Shown here: positions 54,510 to 63,964 of the stretch, in pieces
How positions within the stretch are numbered: the first letter of the stretch is position 1
How the letters are laid out: each line of letters opens with the position of its first letter
Origin: Sphingopyxis sp. OPL5
GTDB lineage: Bacteria; Pseudomonadota; Alphaproteobacteria; Sphingomonadales; Sphingomonadaceae
Direction of reading: 5' to 3'
Length of the DNA: 64,000 nt
NCBI RefSeq assembly: GCF_003797775.2
Contig: NZ_CP060725.1
Span: forward strand, 3,714,001 to 3,778,000
Translations under genes and position numbers: made by a program
The notes under the pieces: generated by a model
Seen by the model: the letters and a program-made list of their open reading frames with translations, nothing else
What the model was told of the DNA's origin: nothing
Database searches by the model: none

Positions 54510-55706
54510 ATGGCCGCGTTCAAGACCCTCGACGACATCGGCGACGTCACCGGCAAGAAGGTGCTGGTGCGCGTCGACCTCAATGTCCCGATGATCGATG
54601 GCGCGGTCGGCGACCGGACGCGGATCGAGGCGGCGATGCCGACGATCCGCGAACTGTCGGACAAGGGCGCGATCGTGCTGCTGCTTGCGCATTTCGGGCG
54701 GCCGAAGGGTGCGAAGAACCCGACTCAATCGCTGAGCCTCGTCATGGGCGGGCTCGAGGATGTGCTCGGCCATTCGGTGATGTTCATCCCCGAATGCGTC
54801 GGCGAAGGCGCCAAGGCGGGCATCGCCGTGCTCGCCGCCGGCGACGTCGCGGTGATGGAAAATACGCGCTTCAACCCCGGCGAAGAAGCCAACGACCCGG
54901 CCTTTGCCGATGCGCTCGCCGAAGTCGGCGACCTCTATGTCAATGACGCCTTTTCGGCGGCGCACCGCGCGCATGGCTCGACCGAGGGCATTGCGCACCG
55001 GCTGCCCTCCTATGCCGGCCGTGCGATGGAGGCCGAACTCAACGCGCTCGACGCGGCGCTCGGCAATCCGGCGCATCCGGTCGCGGCGGTCGTCGGCGGC
55101 GCCAAGGTGTCGTCGAAGATCGACGTGCTGCGCAATCTGGTCGGTCAGGTCGATCATCTGATCATCGGCGGCGGCATGGCGAACACCTTTCTCGCCGCGC
55201 GCGGGGTCGATGTCGGCAAATCGCTGTGCGAACATGATCTGGTCGAGACCGCCAACGCGATCTTCGACGCCGCCGACAAGGCGGGCTGCACCATCCATCT
55301 GCCCTATGACGTCGTGGTGGCGAAGCAGTTCGCCCCCAATCCGCCGACGCGCACGGTCAATGTCCATGAGGTTGCCGCCGACGAGATGATTCTCGACATC
55401 GGCCCCGCCGCGACCGAGGCGCTCGCCGACGTGCTGAAGAATTGCCGTACCCTCGTGTGGAACGGCCCGCTCGGCGCGTTCGAAACCCCGCCGTTCGACA
55501 CCGCGACCGTCGCGCTGGCGAAAACCGCCGCGGCGTTGACCCGCGGGGGCACGCTGATTTCGGTCGCGGGCGGCGGCGACACCGTCGCGGCGCTCAACCA
55601 TGCCGGCGCGGCCGCCGACTTCACCTTCGTCTCGACCGCCGGCGGCGCCTTCCTCGAATGGATGGAAGGCAAGCCGCTGCCCGGGGTCGACGCACTCAAA
55701 GCCTGA
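54510..55706 (+). CDS. pgk: phosphoglycerate kinase
   Basis: 398 residues, standard length for PGK, making ATP and 3-phosphoglycerate from 1,3-bisphosphoglycerate. Visible signatures are [20 protein letters not shown] (N-terminal basic patch), [11 protein letters not shown] and the C-terminal nucleotide loop [15 protein letters not shown]. The ATG at 54510 follows GAAGGGAAAAAGCG. It is 17 bp after gap and 79 bp before fba, in the same operon. Nothing unusual is seen. Confidence 0.98.
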   Translation: MAAFKTLDDIGDVTGKKVLVRVDLNVPMIDGAVGDRTRIEAAMPTIRELSDKGAIVLLLAHFGRPKGAKNPTQSLSLVMGGLEDVLGHSVMFIPECVGEGAKAGIAVLAAGDVAVMENTRFNPGEEANDPAFADALAEVGDLYVNDAFSAAHRAHGSTEGIAHRLPSYAGRAMEAELNALDAALGNPAHPVAAVVGGAKVSSKIDVLRNLVGQVDHLIIGGGMANTFLAARGVDVGKSLCEHDLVETANAIFDAADKAGCTIHLPYDVVVAKQFAPNPPTRTVNVHEVAADEMILDIGPAATEALADVLKNCRTLVWNGPLGAFETPPFDTATVALAKTAAALTRGGTLISVAGGGDTVAALNHAGAAADFTFVSTAGGAFLEWMEGKPLPGVDALKA

Positions 55707-55785
55707 TTTCGCGCGCGCATTTGCATCCCGCCAGCGGGGTGGCTATGCGCGCCATCGCATACCTATGCAAAGCCACGGAGATGTT

Positions 55786-56676
55786 ATGACCACCGCCAAT
55801 GCCGCCATGCTGGACCAGATCAAATCGGGGCAGGGCTTTATCGCCGCGCTCGACCAGAGCGGCGGTTCGACGCCAAAGGCGCTGAAGGGCTATGGCATCG
55901 AGGCCGATGCGTTCTCGAACGACGAGGAAATGTTTGGGCTGATCCACGACATGCGCAGCCGCATCGTTACCGCGCCCTGCTTCAATGGCGAGAAGGTGAT
56001 CGGCGCGATCCTGTTCGAACGCACGATGGACGGCGACGCGGACGGCAAGCCCGTCCCGGCGCTGCTCTGGGAGCGCGGCGTGGTGCCGTTCCTGAAGGTC
56101 GACAAGGGACTCGAAGGCGAAGCCGATGGCGTCCAGCTGATGAAGGCCAACCCCGGTCTCGACGAGTTGTGCGCGCGTGCTGTCGCCAAGGGCGTGTTCG
56201 GCACCAAGATGCGCAGCGTCGTCAACCTCGCCAATCAAGCGGGCGTGAAGGCGATCGTCGAACAGCAGTTCGCCGAAGCGGCGCGTATCGCGGCACATGG
56301 CCTCGTCCCGATCATCGAACCCGAAGTGAACATCAAGAGCGCCGAGCGCGACGCCGCCGATCGCCTGCTGCTCGCCGCGACGCTCGCCGCGCTCGACGCC
56401 TGGGACGGCGAACCGGTTATGCTCAAACTGTCGCTGCCGACCGAAGCCGGGCTTTTCCAGCCGCTGGTCGACCATCCCAAGGTGCTCCGCGTCGTTGCGC
56501 TGTCGGGCGGCTTCGCGCGTCCCGAAGCCTGTGTCGAACTGGCGAAGAACCCCGGCATCATCGCCAGCTTCAGCCGCGCGCTGCTGGAAGACCTGCGCCA
56601 CCAGATGAGCGACGACGACTTCAACGCGTCGCTGGGCGGCGCGATCGACGAAATTCACGCGGCCTCGGTGGCCTGA
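55786..56676 (+). CDS. fba: class I fructose-bisphosphate aldolase
   Basis: A 296-residue class I (Schiff-base) aldolase of the short bacterial type, cleaving fructose 1,6-bisphosphate. The start MTTANAAMLDQIKSGQG at 55786 leads to the conserved ALDQSGGSTPKALKGYGI, and PEVNIKSAERDAAD and VMLKLSLPTEAG hold the active-site region with its lysine. It needs no zinc, unlike class II enzymes. It ends the glycolytic run; the O-methyltransferase follows with 4 bp between stop and ATG. Confidence 0.93.
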   Translation: MTTANAAMLDQIKSGQGFIAALDQSGGSTPKALKGYGIEADAFSNDEEMFGLIHDMRSRIVTAPCFNGEKVIGAILFERTMDGDADGKPVPALLWERGVVPFLKVDKGLEGEADGVQLMKANPGLDELCARAVAKGVFGTKMRSVVNLANQAGVKAIVEQQFAEAARIAAHGLVPIIEPEVNIKSAERDAADRLLLAATLAALDAWDGEPVMLKLSLPTEAGLFQPLVDHPKVLRVVALSGGFARPEACVELAKNPGIIASFSRALLEDLRHQMSDDDFNASLGGAIDEIHAASVA

Positions 56677-56680
56677 TGTG

Positions 56681-57337
56681 ATGGGAGAGAGGTGGCAAGC
56701 CGTCGACGATTATATCGCTGACAAATTGCTCGGCGCCGACGACGCGCTTGCCGCCACCCTCTCCAACAATGAAAAACAGGGCTTGCCGCCGATCGACGTG
56801 TCGGCGACGCAGGGCAAGATGCTGTTCCTGCTCGCCCAGATCGCCGGCGCGAACCGCATCCTCGAAGTCGGCACGCTCGGCGGTTATTCGACGATCTGGC
56901 TGGCGCGCGCGCTGCCCGATGACGGGCGGCTGGTGACGCTCGAACTCGAACCGCATCATGCCGCCGTCGCGCGCGCAAATCTGGAGCGCGCCGGGGTGTC
57001 GGACAAGGTCGATATCCGGATCGGCTCCGCCGCCGACAGCCTCGGCGCGATGGCGACGGGCGAGCCGTTCGACTTCGTCTTCATCGACGCCGACAAGCAG
57101 AGCAACGCGCTCTACGTGTCCGAGGCAATCCGTCTGGGGCGCAGCGGCACGACGATCGTCGTCGACAATGTCGTGCGCGAGGGCGGGGTGCTGGAGGCGG
57201 ACAGCGACGACGAACGTATCGTCGGCACCCGCGCCTTGTTCGACATGCTGAGCGCCGACCCGCGCCTCGACGCGACCGCGGTGCAGACGGTGGGTGCGAA
57301 GAAATGGGATGGCTTCGTGCTGGCGCGGGTGCGCTAA
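56681..57337 (+). CDS. SAM-dependent O-methyltransferase (class I, COMT-like)
   Basis: 218 residues from the ATG at 56681 (a GTG one codon earlier is possible). The SAM loop is RILEVGTLGGYSTIWLARAL, the acidic ribose contact is VTLELEPHH, and the metal-site region is FIDADKQSNALY with VDNVVREGG. These are the signatures of the small bacterial catechol-O-methyltransferase-like family, which methylates phenolic hydroxyls. It follows fba by 4 bp but has no metabolic link to glycolysis, so the position is probably opportunistic. A REP-like repeat begins 8 bp after its stop. Confidence 0.9.
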   Translation: MGERWQAVDDYIADKLLGADDALAATLSNNEKQGLPPIDVSATQGKMLFLLAQIAGANRILEVGTLGGYSTIWLARALPDDGRLVTLELEPHHAAVARANLERAGVSDKVDIRIGSAADSLGAMATGEPFDFVFIDADKQSNALYVSEAIRLGRSGTTIVVDNVVREGGVLEADSDDERIVGTRALFDMLSADPRLDATAVQTVGAKKWDGFVLARVR

Positions 57338-57345
57338 ATCCCTCC

Positions 57346-57443
57346 CGTCATTGCGAGCGAAGCGAAGCAATCTCCAGCCATCGACCTTGCGTACAGTCGA
57401 TGTCTTGAGATTGCCGCGTCGCCTTCGGCTCCTCGCAATGACG
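57346..57443. repeat. REP-like palindromic repeat, copy 2
   Basis: The left arm (57346-57372) is identical over 27 nt to the arm at 40139. The right arm (57409-57443) is an imperfect partner ending CTCGCAATGACG, and the centre holds a second hairpin ATCGAC/GTCGAT (57380-57401). It lies between convergent genes, as copy 1 does. Confidence 0.9.
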
Positions 57444-57450
57444 AGGTGGG

Positions 57451-57843
57451 TTAAATCCCGCCGTCGAACCGGAAACTGAACCGGTAATCCTCGGGCTTCA
57501 ACGTCACGTCAGTCCTTTTCTCCGGCCGCACCGACTCCAGCCGGATCGCGCCGTCCGCCAGCGGGGTCGATTCGCCGAGTGTCACCTCGAACGGTTGCTT
57601 TTCGCCATTGCCGCGCCACCAGACCATCTTCACCCGCACCCGGCCTGCCCAGACGCAGCGCGCGTTCATCGGGCAGCGGCTGTCCTCGAGTATCTCGACC
57701 GGCTGGACGATCGGGCCGTCGACCATCGCGCGCTGGCCGAGCGCGACGTCGCTTCCGTCGGCGAGCGGGGTGGCGGCGCCGGTCGCGGCGCAGGCCGAAA
57801 GCGAAAGGGCGCCGAGGGTAGCGAGACAGGCTGTTTTCATCAT
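57451..57843 (-). CDS. putative lipoprotein, function unknown
   Basis: 130 residues. The start MMKTACLATLGALSLSACAA has a lipobox LSAC, so the mature protein should be a lipoprotein with Cys near residue 18. The body shows conserved-looking RCPMNARCVWAGRVRVKMVW, with two cysteines that could form a disulfide, and a beta-rich C-terminus (KPEDYRFSFRFDGG). I do not recognise the family with certainty. It is convergent with the O-methyltransferase and divergent from thiE, 35 bp away. Confidence 0.75.
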   Translation of the reverse strand: MMKTACLATLGALSLSACAATGAATPLADGSDVALGQRAMVDGPIVQPVEILEDSRCPMNARCVWAGRVRVKMVWWRGNGEKQPFEVTLGESTPLADGAIRLESVRPEKRTDVTLKPEDYRFSFRFDGGI

Positions 57844-57878
57844 TTGCCCGCACCTAAGCGCGTCGCTATGAACCCGCC

Positions 57879-58514
57879 ATGACCCAAGTGACCCGCACCC
57901 CGTGCCAACTTTATCTCATCTCGCCGCTCGACGTCGGTGGCGATTTTCCTGCCCGGCTTGAGGAGGCGCTGGCCGCCGCGCCGGTCGCAGCGTTCCAGTT
58001 TCGCGTCAAGGGGATCGAGCAGCATGAGGCGGCGCGGCTCGCCGAACCGTTGAAGGCGATCTGCGCCGCGCACGACACCGCCTTCATCGTCAACGACGAT
58101 GTCGCGCTGGCGAAGCGGCTCGGCGCCGACGGGCTGCATCTGGGGCAGGACGATGGCGATCCCCGCGAGGCGCGCCGCATCCTCGGTGCCGATGCGCAGA
58201 TCGGCGTGACCTGTCACGGCAGTCGCCACCTCGCGATGGAAGCGGGCGATGCCGGCGCCGATTATGTCGCCTTCGGCGCCTTTTATCCGACGACGACCAA
58301 GACCGTCGAACATATGGCCGACCCCGAAATCCTGACCTGGTGGCAAAGCATGTTCGAACTGCCGTGCGTCGCGATCGGCGGCATCACCCCCGACAATGCC
58401 CGGGCATTGATCGACGCCGGCGCCGATTTCATCGCGGTGTCGGGGGCGGTCTGGTCGCACCCCGAGGGCGCGGCGGCGGCGGTGAAACAGTTCGACGCGC
58501 TACTGGCGGGGTGA
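57879..58514 (+). CDS. thiE: thiamine phosphate synthase
   Basis: A 211-residue TIM-barrel enzyme that joins hydroxymethylpyrimidine diphosphate and thiazole phosphate to form thiamine phosphate. Visible signatures are FQFRVKGIEQHEA, FIVNDDVALAKRLGADGLHL, GQDDGDPREARRILG and AFGAFYPTTTK. Its stop overlaps the M23 peptidase start by 4 bp (GTGA). No TPP riboswitch is visible upstream; the 35-bp gap is too short, so it is not regulated that way here. Confidence 0.93.
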   Translation: MTQVTRTPCQLYLISPLDVGGDFPARLEEALAAAPVAAFQFRVKGIEQHEAARLAEPLKAICAAHDTAFIVNDDVALAKRLGADGLHLGQDDGDPREARRILGADAQIGVTCHGSRHLAMEAGDAGADYVAFGAFYPTTTKTVEHMADPEILTWWQSMFELPCVAIGGITPDNARALIDAGADFIAVSGAVWSHPEGAAAAVKQFDALLAG

Positions 58515-59035
58515 AAAGCGCGGCGGTCCGCGCTGCGATTGCGATGCTCGCATTGGGCGTCGCAGCGGCAGCGAGCGGACGCGGCGCACCGGACATCGCC
58601 ATCATCATTCCGGTCGAGGGGATCAAGCCCTCCGAACTGGTCGACAGCTGGACCAGCGCGCGCGCCGGCGGGCGGGCGCACCATGCGATCGACATTCCGG
58701 CACCCGTCGGCACGCCGGTGCTGGCCGCGATGGACGGGCGGATCGAGAAGCTCTTTGCCTCCGATCGCGGCGGTCTCACCATCTACCAGCGCTCCGACGA
58801 CGGTCGATTGATGCTCTATTACGCGCATCTGCAGGGCTATCGCCGCGGCCTCGCCGAAGGGGACAGGGTCAAACGGGGGCAGGTGATCGCGACCGTCGGG
58901 GCGAGCGGCAATGCCGATCCGGCCTTTCCGCACCTGCATTTTCAGATGCTGACCACCGTGCCGGGTAGCGCCTGGACGGCGGGCGAGCCGATCAATCCCT
59001 ATCCGCTGCTCACCGGACGGCGCGGCCGCCGCTGA
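58511..59035 (+). CDS. M23-family metallopeptidase
   Basis: 174 residues from a GTG at 58511. A signal-like hydrophobic start (VRAAIAMLALGVAAAASG) is followed by the LytM domain. The zinc motifs are HHAIDIP (His-x3-Asp) and PHLHFQM (His-x-His), with LYYAHLQGYRRGLAEGDRVK between them. It would be a periplasmic peptidoglycan endopeptidase or an inactive regulator of one; the zinc ligands are all present, so activity is likely. Coupled to thiE by 4 bp overlap, with no functional connection I can see. Confidence 0.87.
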   Translation: MKSAAVRAAIAMLALGVAAAASGRGAPDIAIIIPVEGIKPSELVDSWTSARAGGRAHHAIDIPAPVGTPVLAAMDGRIEKLFASDRGGLTIYQRSDDGRLMLYYAHLQGYRRGLAEGDRVKRGQVIATVGASGNADPAFPHLHFQMLTTVPGSAWTAGEPINPYPLLTGRRGRR

Positions 59036-59040
59036 CGGGT

Positions 59041-59216
59041 CAGCCGGCGGGGTAGTCGGGACCGGGCTTCTTGCCGGGGTCGTCATCGCGGCTACGGGGC
59101 GGGGCGCCATCCTTTCGCCAGCCGAACAGGCCGGCACAGGGGTGGGGCGCCGGGGGAGGGCGTTGCCGCCGCGGCGGGGGCGGCGCATATCGTCGGAGAG
59201 GTTGCAGGTCATCATG
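59041..59216 (-). pseudogene. possible small frameshifted gene, uncertain
   Basis: Reading the minus strand, an ATG at 59213 starts MTCNLSDDMRRP. A different frame ends GLFGWRKDGAPPRSRDDDPG and then KKPGPDYPAG before a TGA at 59041. The tail frame has GC-rich third positions like the real genes here but no start of its own. One base missing in the GC-rich stretch near 59170-59190 would join the two into a 57-60-residue protein. This may be an assembly error, a decayed gene or chance. Confidence 0.25.
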
Positions 59217-59372
59217 GGGGCGCTTCTGCCAGCGCCGGGCGCATTCCTATTGGATCGTTGCGTCAAAAGGATTTCGGTCCGTCGCATTTGGCGCTTCGGT
59301 CCAATAGCGCCCACGCCTTTTCGCTTGCGCATCGCGCGGCACCTCGCAACACAGCGGGCGGGGAGACCGAGT
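59217..59372 (+). other. gene-free leader of the OPT transporter gene
   Basis: Together with 59041-59216 this makes about 330 bp without a secure gene. It contains an inverted repeat GGCGCT/AGCGCC (59290-59311) and ends with GGGAGACCGAGT before the transporter ATG. No clear promoter is visible; the repeat could be an operator or a leader hairpin. Confidence 0.4.
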
Positions 59373-61346
59373 ATGACCGAAGCCACCACGCCAACCACCG
59401 GGGCGAAAGCCGGCGTCCGCGAACTGACGCTGCGCGCCGTCCTGCTCGGCGGCGTCCTGACGTTGATGTTCACCGCCGCGAACGTCTATCTGGGGCTGAA
59501 GGTCGGGCTGACCTTCGCGACCTCGATTCCCGCCGCGGTGATTTCTATGGCGCTGCTGCGCTTCATGACCGGCGCGACGATCCTCGAGAATAATATCGTC
59601 CAGACGATCGCGAGCGCCGCGGGCACGCTCGCCGCGATCATCTTCGTGCTGCCCGGCCTCGTCATGGTCGGCTACTGGCAGGGCTTCCCGCTGCTCGAAA
59701 CCACCGCGATCACGATGCTCGGCGGCCTGTTGGGCGTGCTCTTCTCGGTACCGCTGCGCCGCGCGCTCGTCGTCGATTCGGACCTGCCCTATCCCGAAGG
59801 ACGCGCCGCCGCCGAAGTGCTGCAGGTCGGCGCCGCGAGCGCCGAGGGCGCGGCGGAGAATAAGGCGGGCCTGTCGGCCTTGCTGTGGAACAGCCTCGTC
59901 GCCGCCGGTTTTACCCTGCTCACCCAGATGAAGGTCGCGGCGGGCGAAGTGTCGAAATGGTTTTCTGTCGGGGCGGGCGCGACCGGTATCGCCGGCGGCC
60001 TCGGCTTCGCACTGTTCGGCGTTGGTCATCTCGTCGGCCTGTCGGTCGGTCTTGCGCAGCTTGTCGGGCTGGTCACCGGCTGGTGGGTGCTACTGCCGAT
60101 CCTGACGCAGGGCGTCTCGGGCCCCGATGCCGGGACGATCGCGAATACCGTGTTCCGCGCCGACGTGCGTTTCTTCGGCGCCGGGGTGATCGCGGTCGCG
60201 GCACTCTGGACGCTGCTCAAGATCGCGAGTCCGGTGATCGGCGGCATCCGCTCGGCGATGGCGGCGAGCAAGGCGCGTCACGCGGGCACGGTGTTGGCGG
60301 TCGGGGAGCAGGATATTCCGATCGGCTGGGTGTTCGGCGGGTCGCTGCTGGTGCTGATCCCGATCGCCTGGCTGCTCTGGTCGATCCTCGCGGGCGGGCC
60401 GCTGGCGGGGTCGGCGGTGATTCTCGTCGCGGGCGCGCTCGTCTTCGTCGTCGTGATCGGGCTGATGATCGCGTCGGTCACGGGCTATATGGCCGGCCTG
60501 ATCGGCGCGTCGAACTCGCCGGTATCGGGCATCGGTATCCTCGCGATCATCGCCTCGTCGTTGTTGCTCGTCGGGCTGCTTGGGCGCGGCGGCGGCGAAG
60601 AGGCGAGCGCGGCGATGGTCGCCTATGCGCTGATCGTCACCGGCGTGGTGTTCGGCATCGCGACGATCTCGAACGACAATCTCCAGGACCTCAAGACCGG
60701 CCAGCTCGTCGGCGCGACGCCGTGGAAGCAGCAGGTCGCGCTGATGATCGGCGTGTTCTTCGGTTCGCTTGTGGTGCCGCCTGTGCTCAACGTGCTCAAC
60801 GAGACGCTCGGCTTCGTCGGCGTTCCCGGCGCGGGTCCCAATGCGCTGGCCGCACCGCAGGCCGGGCTGATCTCGTCGCTGGCCAAGGGCGTGCTCGGCG
60901 GTGATCTCAACTGGACGATGCTCGGCTACGGCGCGCTCGCGGGCGTCGGCTTCATCCTCGTCGACGAACTGCTCGGCCGCGCGGGCAAGCTGCGGCTGCC
61001 GCCGCTCGCCATCGGCATCGGTATCTACCTGCCGATGGCGGTGATCCTGCCCGTCGTGATCGGCGCCGTCGGCGGCTGGTTCTACGACCGCTGGGCCGAA
61101 CGCCGCACCAACGCCGCGTTCGCGCACCGCATGGGCGTGCTGACCGCGACCGGAATGATCGTCGGTGAGAGCCTGTTCGGGGTCTTTTATGCGGGTCTCG
61201 TCTATGCGACCGACAGCGATGCGCCGCTCGCGGTGGTCGGCGACGGCTTCCATGTGCCGTCGATCTTCATCGGCCTCGGCCTGTTCGTCGCGCTGATCTC
61301 GCTCAGCTATGCGCGGACGCGCAAAGCGGTCGAGACCACGGCCTGA
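59373..61346 (+). CDS. OPT-family oligopeptide/metal-chelate transporter
   Basis: 657 residues from the ATG at 59373 (GGGAGA upstream). About 15 membrane spans are visible. OPT-family signatures are [48 protein letters not shown] and [17 protein letters not shown]. It would import peptides or metal-ligand complexes with protons across the inner membrane. The substrate is not readable. It stands before efp, 112 bp away, in the same direction. Confidence 0.92.
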   Translation: MTEATTPTTGAKAGVRELTLRAVLLGGVLTLMFTAANVYLGLKVGLTFATSIPAAVISMALLRFMTGATILENNIVQTIASAAGTLAAIIFVLPGLVMVGYWQGFPLLETTAITMLGGLLGVLFSVPLRRALVVDSDLPYPEGRAAAEVLQVGAASAEGAAENKAGLSALLWNSLVAAGFTLLTQMKVAAGEVSKWFSVGAGATGIAGGLGFALFGVGHLVGLSVGLAQLVGLVTGWWVLLPILTQGVSGPDAGTIANTVFRADVRFFGAGVIAVAALWTLLKIASPVIGGIRSAMAASKARHAGTVLAVGEQDIPIGWVFGGSLLVLIPIAWLLWSILAGGPLAGSAVILVAGALVFVVVIGLMIASVTGYMAGLIGASNSPVSGIGILAIIASSLLLVGLLGRGGGEEASAAMVAYALIVTGVVFGIATISNDNLQDLKTGQLVGATPWKQQVALMIGVFFGSLVVPPVLNVLNETLGFVGVPGAGPNALAAPQAGLISSLAKGVLGGDLNWTMLGYGALAGVGFILVDELLGRAGKLRLPPLAIGIGIYLPMAVILPVVIGAVGGWFYDRWAERRTNAAFAHRMGVLTATGMIVGESLFGVFYAGLVYATDSDAPLAVVGDGFHVPSIFIGLGLFVALISLSYARTRKAVETTA

Positions 61347-61458
61347 ACGAACGCGCGCTTGCCCTTCGCCGCCTTCGCGGCTAAGGGCGCGCTCCTGTAT
61401 CCGGTGCGTCGCGACGCGTCGGCGGCTCTTTCCATCCTTGAACCAGCGAGTGTGCGCG

Positions 61459-62022
61459 ATGAAAATCACCGGCGTTGAAATCCGTCCCGGCAATATTATC
61501 GAATATGAAAAGGGGATCTGGAAGGTCACCAAGATCCAGCACACCCAGCCGGGCAAGGGCGGCGCCTATATGCAGGTCGAGGCCAAGAATCTGATCGACG
61601 GCCGCAAACTCAACAACCGTTTCCGCAGCGCCGACACGGTCGAAAAGGTCCGCCTCGACACCAAGGATTTCCAGTTCCTCTATGCCGAGGGCGACGATCT
61701 GGTGTTCATGGACAAGGACACGTTCGAACAGATCACGATCGCCAAGGACGTCGTTGGCGACGCGCATGAATTCCTGCAGGACGGCATGGATGTCGTGCTC
61801 GAGCTTTGGGAAGAGCGCCCGATCTCGGTCGAGCTGCCCGAACATATCGAAGCGACGATCGTCGAGGCCGACGCGGTGGTGAAGGGGCAGACCGCCTCGT
61901 CGTCGTACAAGCCCGCGATCCTCGACAATGGCGTGCGCGTGATGGTGCCGCCGCACATCACCAGCGGCACCCGCATCGTCGTGCATGTGTACGACCGCGA
62001 ATATGTCCGCCGCGCGGACTGA
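61459..62022 (+). CDS. efp: elongation factor P
   Basis: 187 residues of EF-P, which relieves ribosomes stalled at polyproline. The N-terminal KOW-like domain has the loop [10 protein letters not shown], where a lysine or its neighbour would receive a modification, then [19 protein letters not shown] and the C-terminal [20 protein letters not shown]. The ATG at 61459 has no strong ribosome binding site (GAGTGTGCGCG upstream). It is followed by an inverted repeat and suhB. Confidence 0.95.
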   Translation: MKITGVEIRPGNIIEYEKGIWKVTKIQHTQPGKGGAYMQVEAKNLIDGRKLNNRFRSADTVEKVRLDTKDFQFLYAEGDDLVFMDKDTFEQITIAKDVVGDAHEFLQDGMDVVLELWEERPISVELPEHIEATIVEADAVVKGQTASSSYKPAILDNGVRVMVPPHITSGTRIVVHVYDREYVRRAD

Positions 62023-62028
62023 TTAAGT

Positions 62029-62134
62029 TCCCCTCCCTCTTGCGGGAGGGGTTAGGGGAGGGCCTGTTCGGGGAGCAGGCTTTTGTCCCGAATACATTCC
62101 CTCCCCCGACCCCTCCCGCAAGCGGGAGGGGGGA
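62029..62134. repeat. G/C-tract inverted repeat element between efp and suhB
   Basis: Two mirrored blocks, CCCCTCCCTCTTGCGGGAGG (from 62030) and CCTCCCGCAAGCGGGAGGGG (to 62132), flank a 40-nt centre. Each block is itself a hairpin around TTGC/GCAA, and the outer tracts pair with each other. This type of element recurs in sphingomonad genomes. Its right end supplies the GGGGGGAG that serves as the suhB ribosome binding site. Confidence 0.85.
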
Positions 62135-62142
62135 GATTCGAA

Positions 62143-62961
62143 ATGGCCGTATCGGGCATCATCACCGTCATGGAACGCGCCGCGCGCAAGGCGGGCACCA
62201 AGCTGCGCCGCGACTTCGGCGAGATCGAACATCTGCAGGTGTCGCAAAAGGGCCCCGCAGACTTCGTCTCGAAGGCCGACCAGGCCGCCGAGCGCACGCT
62301 CTATGACGAACTTGGCCGCGATCGTCCGGGCTGGGGCTTCGTGCTCGAAGAGGGCGGCGTGATCGAGGGCGATCCCGGCAAGCCGCGTTTCATCATCGAT
62401 CCGCTCGACGGCACCTCGAACTTCCTCCACGCGATCCCGCATTTCGCGATCTCGATCGCAGTGCAGGAGCCCAAGCTCGGCGGCGGCTGGGGCGATATCA
62501 CCTCGTGCCTCATCTACCACCCGGTGACCGACGAAAGCTATTGGGCCGAGCGCGGGCGCGGCGCCTGGCTGCATGACCGCCGCCTGCGCGTGTCGTCGCG
62601 CCGCCATCTCAACGAATGCCTGATCGCCACCGGCATCCCCTTCATGGGCCATGGCAATATGGCGCAGTGGAGCCGCGTGTTCGGCGCGGTCGCGCCCGAA
62701 GTCGCGGGCATCCGCCGCTTCGGCGCCGCCAGCCTCGACCTCGCATGGGTCGCGGCGGGCCGTTATGATGGTTTCTGGGAAAGCGACCTCAAGATCTGGG
62801 ACGTCGCCGCTGGCATATTGCTGGTGCGCGAAGCCGGCGGCTTCGTCAGCGATTTCCGCGGCGGCGACCGCGCTATCGAACGCAGCGAATTCATCGCCGG
62901 CAGCGCCGCAGTGCATTCGAAGCTGCAAAAGCTGGTCGCGGGCGCGCTGCGCAACGCCTGA
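62143..62961 (+). CDS. suhB: inositol monophosphatase family protein
   Basis: 272 residues. The metal-site motif DPLDGTSNFLHAIPHFAIS and the second motif LKIWDVAAGILLVREAGG identify the inositol monophosphatase/SuhB family, which removes phosphate from inositol or related sugar phosphates using Mg. The first acidic ligand is in FVSKADQAAE. The ATG at 62143 has GGGGGAG 8 nt upstream, provided by the repeat element. It may act in inositol or NADP metabolism, or as the rRNA-processing factor SuhB; motifs do not distinguish these. Confidence 0.9.
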   Translation: MAVSGIITVMERAARKAGTKLRRDFGEIEHLQVSQKGPADFVSKADQAAERTLYDELGRDRPGWGFVLEEGGVIEGDPGKPRFIIDPLDGTSNFLHAIPHFAISIAVQEPKLGGGWGDITSCLIYHPVTDESYWAERGRGAWLHDRRLRVSSRRHLNECLIATGIPFMGHGNMAQWSRVFGAVAPEVAGIRRFGAASLDLAWVAAGRYDGFWESDLKIWDVAAGILLVREAGGFVSDFRGGDRAIERSEFIAGSAAVHSKLQKLVAGALRNA

Positions 62962-62977
62962 TTTCGCACGTTACGAT

Positions 62978-63964
62978 TCAGGGATGCAGCGCGTCCCTGA
63001 GAAACCCCACGACCTGCGGCCAGGCATCGCCGCGCGCCTTGGCATTGGCGTCGGGACTGCCGCCGCCGCGCGGATCGTCGCGGGCTTCGGTCGACCCGCC
63101 CGCCAGGTCATGCCCGGCATCGGGATAGAGCAGCGCGGTGGTCTTCAACCCTGCCGCGTCGCGCGTCGCGACGATGTTACGCGCCATCCGGCCCGAATTC
63201 CACAGCCGGTCCTTGTCGCCCGCGATCAGCATCAGTTCGCCGCGATAGGCGTCGACCGGAATGCGCGCGGCGGTTTCGCGATCGCCATGGTCGGCGCGGC
63301 CATTCTCGTGGATCGCGCGCAAATCGGCCTTGTCCCCGGCCATCAGCCCTTCGACAAAACCGCGATAGGGCATGAAGGGCAGGGGCTTGCCATCGAAGGC
63401 GAAGGACGATCGCGTGCCCTCGGCCTCGACCATCTCGAGCCCCCAGCCCTCCCACACCAGATCGGACGGCGCATAGGCGACGACGCCGGCGATCCATGGA
63501 TAGCGGCTTGCGGCGATCAGCGCGAATTCGGAACCTTTCGATCCGGCGAACAGGCCGAACCGGCTGGTGTCGACGCCCGGCATCGTCGCGAGTTGCGCCT
63601 TCAGTCCGGCGATCTGGTCGACCCGAATGTCGATGAAGCTGCCCGGCAGGTCGGCATATTCGGGCGGCGGTCCAAAGCTGCCCCAGTTCGGCGAATAATA
63701 GGGCAGGCTGACCGCGGCATAGCCAAGCCGGGCGAGGATCGGTCCGAAACGCTTTCCGGCCCCGTCACCGCCCTCGGCGCCGGCGAGGATGACGACGACC
63801 GGCCGCTGCTGAGATCCGGCAAGCCGGTAGAGCTTGGCATGCGGAAAACCCGCAATCGCCGTTTCCTCGATGGCCGCCGTTGCCGATTGTGGGGCCTCTT
63901 CGGCGCAGGCGATGGCCGGGCTGGCCAGTGCCAATATCGTTCCAACAAATGTCGCCCGCAGCAT
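62978..63964 (-). CDS. secreted alpha/beta hydrolase (BAAT/acyl-CoA thioesterase-like C-domain)
   Basis: 328 residues with signal peptide MLRATFVGTILALASPAIAC, so it is periplasmic or extracellular; a Cys follows the hydrophobic part, but not in a good lipobox. The fold begins RPVVVILAGAEGG, the nucleophile is the Ser in LFAGSKGSEFA, and the acid and His are in LIAGDKDRLW and PDAGHDLAGG. The C-terminal half resembles the BAAT/acyl-CoA thioester hydrolase family. AAAGGACGACG precedes the ATG. It is convergent with suhB, 16 bp away, and the substrate is unknown. Confidence 0.87.
   Translation of the reverse strand: MLRATFVGTILALASPAIACAEEAPQSATAAIEETAIAGFPHAKLYRLAGSQQRPVVVILAGAEGGDGAGKRFGPILARLGYAAVSLPYYSPNWGSFGPPPEYADLPGSFIDIRVDQIAGLKAQLATMPGVDTSRFGLFAGSKGSEFALIAASRYPWIAGVVAYAPSDLVWEGWGLEMVEAEGTRSSFAFDGKPLPFMPYRGFVEGLMAGDKADLRAIHENGRADHGDRETAARIPVDAYRGELMLIAGDKDRLWNSGRMARNIVATRDAAGLKTTALLYPDAGHDLAGGSTEARDDPRGGGSPDANAKARGDAWPQVVGFLRDALHP

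Noticed and set aside
57844..57878. TPP riboswitch before thiE
   Set aside because: The gap to the divergent lipoprotein gene is only 35 bp, too short for the aptamer, and no CTGAGA-like element is present.
60090..61556. Open frame of 488 codons on the minus strand opposite the OPT transporter
   Set aside because: Composition is Arg/Asp/His-rich, as expected for the antisense of a hydrophobic membrane protein, and no domain is visible.
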